Shown one piece after another: positions 58,627 to 64,000 of a stretch of DNA of 64,000 nt. Under the pieces are notes generated by a model. The model was not told where the DNA came from. It ran no database searches and was given only the letters and a program-made list of their open reading frames with translations. Position 1 is the stretch's first letter; each line of letters starts with the position of its first letter. The stretch is from contig CAZNGF010000004.1 in the NCBI GenBank assembly GCA_964572855.1, positions 11,571 through 75,570 of the forward strand. Reading direction: 5' to 3'. The DNA is from CAZNGF01 sp964572855 (GTDB lineage Bacteria; Bipolaricaulota; Bipolaricaulia; RBG-16-55-9; JAJCYT01). Made by a program: the position numbers and the translations under genes.

Positions 58627-60437
58627 GCGTCCCCCTCCTGCGCGGCGGGGGCGGCGCTTGGGGCCTCGGGAGCCTTGCGCTCGTGACCGGCCGAGGCGCG
58701 GGGTTCGGCCAGCACGATGTCGCGGGGAAAGAAGAGATCGAGCGTCCAGTCCACAAAGACCCTGGCCTTCTTCTCCAGCCCCGGTAGCTTGGCCAGGTAG
58801 ACCGCGCGCCAGAAGAGCCAGGCCAGCAAGCCGGAAAAGCGCCACTGGCCCACCTCGGCCACCGCGGTGCGGTGGCCCAGGACGACGATCGTGCCCTTGC
58901 TGCGGTAGGCGTACGGCTGAATGCGGCGCTGGCGACCGCGCAGCGCCGCGGCCACGTTGGCCGCGGCGGTAACGGCCTGGCGCGTGGCGTGCTGCGCGGT
59001 GGGCGGGCACGATTGGCCGGGGTGGCCGGGGTCGGGAACCCGGGCGCAATCGCCCACGGCCCAGACGTTCGACGCACCCCGCACGCGCAGCGTCGCGTCG
59101 CAGACGAGCGCGCCGGCGTCGTCCCGGTCGCCGTCGACCTGGGCCAGCAGCGGATGCGGCCGGTTGCCGGCCGCCCAGACGAGCGTGTGGGTCGAAAGCG
59201 CCGTCCCGTCGTTGAGCTGCACGCTCTCGGGGCCGACCCCGGCCACGCGCCGGTTCAGCCGGACGTCGATGCCGCGCGCGCGCAGCGTGCGGAGCGCGTA
59301 GCCGGCCAGGTCCTCGCTGAGCTCGGGCAGAATGCGCTCGCCCGCGTGCACGAGCACGAAGTGGAACTCCTCGGGGTCGACGCGCGGGTAGTAGCGCAGC
59401 ACGCTGTGGCCCAGGTCGAACAGCTCGGCTACGGCTTCCGCGCCGGCAAACCCCCCGCCGGCCACCACGAAGCGCAGCAGCCGCCGGCGGACCTCGGGGT
59501 CGGGCTCGGCGTCGGCCCGCTCCAGCGTCGCGATGACGTGGCGGCGCAGCGCGACCGCGTCGCCGAGTGACTTGAGCGTGAAGGCGTGGCGCGCCACCTC
59601 GGCCATGCCGAAGAACTTCGGCACCGCGCCGAGCGCGAGCACGAGGTGGTCGTAGCCGAGCGTCGCCTCCCCGCCGCCGTCCTTGGGGCGAATGCGCACC
59701 TGCTGAGCCCCGGTGTCGATCGCCTCGACCTCGGCGTGGCGGAACACCGCGCGCGGCGCGGCGGCGCGCACGGGGACGCTCACGTGTTGGGCGTCCAGGC
59801 TGCTGGAGGCCACCTCGGCCAGCATGGGCGTGAACAACAGGTAATTGCTGGCGCTGACCAGCGTCACCTCGACGGACGGATCGCGGTTGAAACGCTGGCT
59901 GAGCGCCTGCGCCGTGCCCACGCCGCCGAAGCCGCCGCCCAGGACGACGACGCGCCGTGACGGGGAGGGAGGCCCTTGCGCCTCGGAGTGGCCCGGCCAA
60001 ACGCGACGGTGCGCCGCGGCCAGCAGCGCGTAGCCCAAGCCGGTGAGCGCACCGAAGATCAGGTGCCCCACCAGGCTGGGGAACGCGGCCTCGGCCGCGC
60101 CGACCGACCACTGGGGATGCGCCCCTTGCCACAGGGGGCCGAGCGTGAGCGGGCCCACGATCCAGGCGAGCAGGCCGTAGAGCACGCCCGTGCTGATGGC
60201 GGCGGCGTGACCGCCCGGCGTGTAGCGGACCACGAGGGCGAACCCGAAGCCGGCTAGCGGGCTGAGCAGGACGTGGAGCAGAACGCCCCCCTGCCCGAGC
60301 GCGACGCCGAGCAGCCCGTCCGTGCCGACATCCGCGCGCTGCGCATCCATCGCCGCGACGAAGGCGAGGCCGGCGAGCAGCCCGGCCAAGCCCGCCGCCA
60401 TCCCGTCGCGGCCCCGGCGCGCCCAGCTGTGGGGCAT
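58623..60437 (-). CDS. type II NADH dehydrogenase-like flavoprotein fused to an N-terminal membrane module
   Basis: 604 residues; AAAGGAGG site. Residues 1 to about 155 form four hydrophobic segments with a GP-LTLGPLW motif and SLVGHLIFG, the same module as in the downstream gene. Residues about 165-560 are an NDH-2-like flavoprotein: FAD loop VVVLGGGFGGVGTA, NAD loop FVVAGGGFAGAEAV, and the late FAD motif VWAVGDCARVPD, then a C-terminal membrane-association region. It should oxidise NADH without pumping protons. The added module would anchor it firmly, unlike ordinary NDH-2. Confidence 0.88.
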   Translation of the reverse strand: MPHSWARRGRDGMAAGLAGLLAGLAFVAAMDAQRADVGTDGLLGVALGQGGVLLHVLLSPLAGFGFALVVRYTPGGHAAAISTGVLYGLLAWIVGPLTLGPLWQGAHPQWSVGAAEAAFPSLVGHLIFGALTGLGYALLAAAHRRVWPGHSEAQGPPSPSRRVVVLGGGFGGVGTAQALSQRFNRDPSVEVTLVSASNYLLFTPMLAEVASSSLDAQHVSVPVRAAAPRAVFRHAEVEAIDTGAQQVRIRPKDGGGEATLGYDHLVLALGAVPKFFGMAEVARHAFTLKSLGDAVALRRHVIATLERADAEPDPEVRRRLLRFVVAGGGFAGAEAVAELFDLGHSVLRYYPRVDPEEFHFVLVHAGERILPELSEDLAGYALRTLRARGIDVRLNRRVAGVGPESVQLNDGTALSTHTLVWAAGNRPHPLLAQVDGDRDDAGALVCDATLRVRGASNVWAVGDCARVPDPGHPGQSCPPTAQHATRQAVTAAANVAAALRGRQRRIQPYAYRSKGTIVVLGHRTAVAEVGQWRFSGLLAWLFWRAVYLAKLPGLEKKARVFVDWTLDLFFPRDIVLAEPRASAGHERKAPEAPSAAPAAQEGDA

Positions 60438-60460
60438 CCGGTCCTCCTTTCCGTCGTTGG

Positions 60461-61900
60461 CTAGGCCCGCAGCACCAGCTCCTTGGCGGCCTTGACGTCG
60501 TCGAGGCGGCGCACCGGGGTGGTGTGCGGGGCCTCGTGCAGCAGGTCCGGGTTCTCTTGGCCCTCCTGCACGATTGTTTTCAGGATGTCGACGAACGCGT
60601 CGAGCTCCTCCTTGCTGACGGTCTCGGTGGGCTCGATCATCATGGCCTCGGGCACGATGAGCGGGAAGTAGATGCTGGAGGGGTGGACGCCGTAGTCGAG
60701 CATGCGCTTGGCGATGTCCATCGTGTGCACCCCTGCGGCCGCGCCGCGCCCGCTGAAGACGACCTCGTGCTTGCAGACCTGGTCGAACGGCAGGCGCAGC
60801 ACGTCGCGCAGTTCTTCTTTGAGGTAGTTGGCGTGCAGCACGGCGTGGTCTGAGACGGACTTCAGACCCGCCTGGCCCAGCATGCGGATGTAGGTGTAGG
60901 CGCGCACCAGCACGCCGAAGCTGCCGTGGAACGCCTGCATCTTGCCGATCGACTCCGGCCGGTCGTAATCGAGCGCGTAGCTGCCGTCCTCGCGCTGGAC
61001 CACGAACGGCACCGGCAGGTAGGGCTCCAGTTCCCGCACCACCGCCACCGGGCCCGCGCCGGGGCCGCCGCCGCCGTGCGGGGTCGAGAACGTCTTGTGC
61101 AGGTTGTAGTGCACGATGTCGAAGCCCATGTCGCCGGGCCGGGCGTGGCCCAGGATGGCGTTCATGTTGGCCCCGTCCATATAGCAGAGCCCGCCGGCCT
61201 CGTGGACGATGTTTGTGATTTCCAAGATGTCTTCCTCGAACAGCCCCAGCGTGTTGGGGTTGGTGAGCATGATGCCGGCCAGCGTTTCGTCGGCGTTCTT
61301 CTTGAGCGCGTCGAGGTCGACCAGGCCGCGCGCGTTGGAGGCGGTCTCGACCACCTCGAAGCCCGCGATCACGGCCGAGGCGGGGTTGGTCCCGTGGGCC
61401 GAGTCGGGCATGAGGATCTTGCGGCGCGTGCCGAACTCGCCGCGCGCTTCGATCGCTTTGTGGATCAAAAGCATCCCGACCAGCTCGCCCTGCGCGCCGG
61501 CTGCCGGCTGCAGCGTGACGGCGTCCATGCCGGCGATCTGTTTCAGGTACTCGCCCAGTTCGTGCATGAGCCGCAGGCTGCCCTGGCTCAAGCTGTCCCC
61601 CTGCAACGGGTGCGCGCCGGCGAAGCCCGGCAGGCGCGCGACGTCCTCGTTGACCTTGGGGTTGTACTTCATGGTGCAGCTGCCCAGCGGGTAGATGCCG
61701 TCCTCGACGCCGTAGTTCATCTTGGAGAGCTTGGTGTAGTGGCGCACGACCTCGATCTGGCTCAGCTCGGGCAGGGCGGGCGGCTGCTTGCGCTGGAGCT
61801 CGTTTGGGATGAGTGCGTCGATCGGTTCGGTGGGCACGTCCGCTTCGGGTAAGCGCAGGCCGACGCGTCCGGGTTTGCCTTGGCTGAATACGGTGGCCAT
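60461..61900 (-). CDS. gcvPB: glycine dehydrogenase (decarboxylating) subunit 2
   Basis: 479 residues from the ATG at 61900, which overlaps the gcvPA stop by one base. It is the C-terminal half-type subunit of the split P-protein: GVEDGIYPLGSCTMKYNPK, LMPDSAHGTNPAS, MDGANMNAILG, and the PLP lysine in NLHKTFSTPHGGGGPG. With GcvPA it decarboxylates glycine and passes the aminomethyl group to the lipoyl arm of GcvH. Operon order gcvH-gcvPA-gcvPB. Confidence 0.97.
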   Translation of the reverse strand: MATVFSQGKPGRVGLRLPEADVPTEPIDALIPNELQRKQPPALPELSQIEVVRHYTKLSKMNYGVEDGIYPLGSCTMKYNPKVNEDVARLPGFAGAHPLQGDSLSQGSLRLMHELGEYLKQIAGMDAVTLQPAAGAQGELVGMLLIHKAIEARGEFGTRRKILMPDSAHGTNPASAVIAGFEVVETASNARGLVDLDALKKNADETLAGIMLTNPNTLGLFEEDILEITNIVHEAGGLCYMDGANMNAILGHARPGDMGFDIVHYNLHKTFSTPHGGGGPGAGPVAVVRELEPYLPVPFVVQREDGSYALDYDRPESIGKMQAFHGSFGVLVRAYTYIRMLGQAGLKSVSDHAVLHANYLKEELRDVLRLPFDQVCKHEVVFSGRGAAAGVHTMDIAKRMLDYGVHPSSIYFPLIVPEAMMIEPTETVSKEELDAFVDILKTIVQEGQENPDLLHEAPHTTPVRRLDDVKAAKELVLRA

Positions 61901-63234
61901 CACGACTCCTTCATGAGTTGGACCAGTCGGTCGAGCTCGGCGCGCGTGCGCTTCTCGGTCACGGCCAGCAGGAAGGCGTCCTCGACGCCGGCCCCCGCCA
62001 GGTGCTTGGGATCGAGCACGAGCACGTCCTGCTCGAGCAAGCGCTCCCTTACGGCCTTCGCGTCGGGGACGCGCACGGCGAACTCGTTGAAGCACGGGCC
62101 CGCGAAGGCGCGTTCGAAGCCGGCTTGCTCCAGCTCCCGCGCCAAGTAGTGCGCCTTCTGGACGTTGAGCTCGGCCAGCTTGCGCACCCCGTGCTTGCCC
62201 AGCAGCGCCAGGTGGATCGTGTTGCCCAGCGCCAGCAGCGCCTGGTTGGTGCAGATGTTGGAGGTGGCCTTGGCGCGGCGGATGTGCTGCTCGCGGGCCT
62301 GCAGGGTCATGACGTAGCCCTCGCGGCCCTCGGCGTCCACGGTGCGGCCCGAGATGCGGCCCGGCATGCGGCGCACGTGTTCGTTTCGCGTGGCGTACCA
62401 GCCCACCTGCGGCCCACCGAACTGGGTGGGGTGGCCCAGCCCCTGGCCCTCGGCCACGACCACGTCGGCGCCGAACGCCCCCGGCGGCTCCAGCAGCCCG
62501 AGCGAGAGCGGGTTGGCGCTCACGATCAGGAAGGCCTCCCCCAGCACGTCCTTGAGGCCGGCGAGCTCCTCGATCACGCCGAAGAAGTTGGGGGACTGCA
62601 CGATGAGCCCGGCCAGCGGCTCGCGTGCGGCCTCCTTGAGCGCACTTCGATCCAAACGGCCGCTCTCGTGGTCGAAGGGAATCTCGACGAACTCGAAGCC
62701 TTCAGCCCAGGCGTAGGGGCTCAGCACGTCGCGGTGGAACGGGTTGACGCTGGCGGCCACGGCGATTCGCTGGTTCCCCGTGACGCGGTTGCTCATCAGC
62801 ATGGCCTCGGCCAGCGCCGAGGCGCCGTCGTACATCGAGCTGTTGGCCACGTCCATGCCGGTCATCTCGGCGACCATGGTCTGGAATTCGAACATCCAGG
62901 TGAGCGTCCCCTGGCTCAGCTCGGCTTGGTAGGGCGTGTAGCAGGTCAAGAACTCCTCGCGCAGCAGCAGGTGGTTGACGGCGCTGGGCGTGTCGTGGTC
63001 GTAGGAGCCGGCGCCCAAGAACGAGGTCACCCGCGCGGGGTCGACATTCTGTGCGGCCAGCGCGCCCAGCTGCGCGCGCGCTTCCAGCTCGGTGAGGGGG
63101 GGCAGGTCGAGCGGTTCGTACCTCTGCTTGATCTCCTCGGGAACGTCAGCGAACAGATCCTCTAGCGTCTCGACGCCGATGGCCTGCAGCATCGCGGCGC
63201 GGTCGGCGTCGGTGGCGGGAATGAATTCGTGCAT
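61900..63234 (-). CDS. gcvPA: glycine dehydrogenase (decarboxylating) subunit 1
   Basis: 444 residues from the ATG at 63234, best spaced for GAGGAAG. It is the N-terminal-type subunit of the heterotetrameric P-protein. Hallmarks: FLGAGSYDHDTPSAVNHLL, CYTPYQAELSQGTLTWMFEFQT, GMDVANSSMYDGASALAEAM and the SNICTNQALLAL helix. It lacks the PLP lysine (on GcvPB) but completes the active site. It is coupled to gcvPB and follows gcvH by about 80 bases. Confidence 0.97.
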   Translation of the reverse strand: MHEFIPATDADRAAMLQAIGVETLEDLFADVPEEIKQRYEPLDLPPLTELEARAQLGALAAQNVDPARVTSFLGAGSYDHDTPSAVNHLLLREEFLTCYTPYQAELSQGTLTWMFEFQTMVAEMTGMDVANSSMYDGASALAEAMLMSNRVTGNQRIAVAASVNPFHRDVLSPYAWAEGFEFVEIPFDHESGRLDRSALKEAAREPLAGLIVQSPNFFGVIEELAGLKDVLGEAFLIVSANPLSLGLLEPPGAFGADVVVAEGQGLGHPTQFGGPQVGWYATRNEHVRRMPGRISGRTVDAEGREGYVMTLQAREQHIRRAKATSNICTNQALLALGNTIHLALLGKHGVRKLAELNVQKAHYLARELEQAGFERAFAGPCFNEFAVRVPDAKAVRERLLEQDVLVLDPKHLAGAGVEDAFLLAVTEKRTRAELDRLVQLMKES

Positions 63235-63312
63235 GATCATCTTCCTCTACGGGACGGGGGGTTGAAAGACGGGGGATGGGTTGACGACGGGGGCGGTGTG
63301 CGCGCTGCCCAT

Positions 63313-63693
63313 CTAGAGCGACCCGACGAACGCCTCGTAGTCGTTGGCGTCCATGAGCTGGTCGGCCTGGGCGGCGTCGCTTGCTTTAAGCGCGACGATC
63401 CAGCCGTCCTCGTAGGGCGAGCTGTTGATCAGCTCGGGCTCGTCGTTGAGCTTGTCGTTGACCTCGACCACCTCGCCGCTGACGGGCGCGTAGATGTCGG
63501 AGACGGCCTTGACCGATTCGACCACGGCGAAGGCTTCTTCCTGTGCCACGGTGCGCCCGACCTGGGGCAGCTCGACGAAGACGACATCGCCCAGCTCGTC
63601 CTGGGCGTGGTCGGTGATGCCGACGTAGGCCCGCTCCCCCTCGACCCGGACCCACTCGTGCTCTTTGGTGTATTTCAAGTTTCCAGGGTACAT
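63313..63693 (-). CDS. gcvH: glycine cleavage system H protein
   Basis: 126 residues; AGGGAGG site. Lipoyl-domain fold with the lipoylated lysine K62 in AVVESVKAVSDIYAP, and the TKEHEWVRVEG start typical of GcvH. It shuttles the aminomethyl group from the P-protein to the T-protein. gcvT is not next to it: a cupin gene diverges upstream and the operon continues into gcvPA/gcvPB. Confidence 0.97.
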   Translation of the reverse strand: MYPGNLKYTKEHEWVRVEGERAYVGITDHAQDELGDVVFVELPQVGRTVAQEEAFAVVESVKAVSDIYAPVSGEVVEVNDKLNDEPELINSSPYEDGWIVALKASDAAQADQLMDANDYEAFVGSL

Positions 63694-63802
63694 GTTTGCC
63701 TCCCTCTGGTGGAATTCGCAAAATGCAGTGTATCACCTGTGCTCAAGCGGCACAAATGATCTTTGTCAAGTGCGCAACGGTCCCAGACGAGGAGGCAAGA
63801 AC

Positions 63803-64000
63803 ATGGAAGCGTTCGAGCTGGCGGACTTGTTACAACGGCGGGCGGATGCGGACCAGCTCTACCTGGAGTTCCTGAGCGTCCCTGCCTTGAGCGCCGGGCT
63901 CTACGCCCTCAAGGCCGGCCAGCGCGACCCCCAAAAGCCGCACGGTGAGGACGAGGTCTACTACGTGGTCGAGGGGCTCGGCCGCCTGCGCGTGGGCGAG
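63803..64000 (+). CDS. cupin-domain protein, 3' part outside the window
   Basis: 66 visible residues; GAGGAGG site 8 bases before the ATG, frame open at the right edge. LAGLYALKAGQRDPQKPHGEDEVYYVVEGLGRLRVGE-type motif 1 shows the cupin metal ligands (PH-x-EDE) and the following strand. It is divergent from gcvH with a 109-base gap. The function cannot be given from the fragment. Confidence 0.75.
   Translation, partial: MEAFELADLLQRRADADQLYLEFLSVPALSAGLYALKAGQRDPQKPHGEDEVYYVVEGLGRLRVGE

Noticed and set aside
57169..60132. 987-codon frame that would fuse the membrane-module protein to upstream sequence
   Set aside because: The segment above 58626 is out of frame with the NDH-2-like gene and has shadow composition; ATGA coupling explains the layout.

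Overview
This is a gene-dense, G+C-rich bacterial chromosome segment (roughly two-thirds G+C by eye). Genes lie on both strands, often in overlapping operons, with clear AGGAGG-type ribosome binding sites and sigma70-like promoters (TTGACA, 17-18 bp spacer, TATRNT). It holds no rRNA, tRNA, CRISPR array, phage or complete insertion sequence that I can recognise. The organism is probably an uncultured or little-studied bacterium. Split glycine dehydrogenase (GcvPA/GcvPB), long-form HPF, palindromic GTAGGGGC repeats and a C-terminal EF-hand/dockerin-like domain on exported proteins fit a deep-branching lineage such as Chloroflexota or Bipolaricaulota. I cannot fix the phylum and hold this with low confidence.

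Layout. 1-7.3 kb: end of a beta-helix protein, an exported cupredoxin, hpf, a PP-loop tRNA-thiolation-like protein, a UvrD/PcrA helicase, an ArsR regulator with an MFS pump, and a TlpA-like remnant. 7.4-18.1 kb: a catabolic locus with a creatinase-like M24 protein, an isochorismatase-fold hydrolase, a class III aminotransferase, two aspartoacylase-like amidohydrolases, a dipeptide-type ABC transporter lacking its ATPases, an XRE-cupin regulator and a divergent metal-ligand-complete M24 peptidase. It resembles ectoine-degradation clusters in composition. 18-29.7 kb: central metabolism and stress genes (hsp20 with a CIRCE-like operator, ppdK, a GGCT-methyltransferase fusion, rpiA, mdh, a TusA-like protein, an acetolactate-synthase-like enzyme).

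29.7-33.6 kb is a lower-G+C patch with small secreted proteins, an MFS pump, a short WD40 protein and a truncated Crp/Fnr gene carrying a dispersed repeat. 33.8-50.6 kb: aldehyde dehydrogenase, formimidoylglutamase-like enzyme, beta-CASP nuclease, two DinB-fold proteins, a shortened VOC protein, two members of a small-protein family, repeats, a frameshifted exported protein, CysQ-like phosphatase, two esterases, a DsrE-like protein, a PLP decarboxylase, a 40-residue exported peptide coupled to a membrane protein, a hotdog thioesterase, a THEP1 NTPase, a PQQ-type sugar dehydrogenase and DoxX.

50.6-64 kb: the yceD-ruvC-polA operon, a PdxH C-terminal remnant, cupin and sulfotransferase genes, bcp, an NDH-2 fused to a membrane module that recurs three times in the coupled downstream gene, and gcvH-gcvPA-gcvPB (no gcvT nearby).

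The most unusual items are the modular membrane/NDH-2 pair, the ectoine-like locus with its altered M24 enzyme, the inverted sites flanking a small gene at 36.3-36.6 kb, and the EF-hand-like tail shared by two distant exported proteins.
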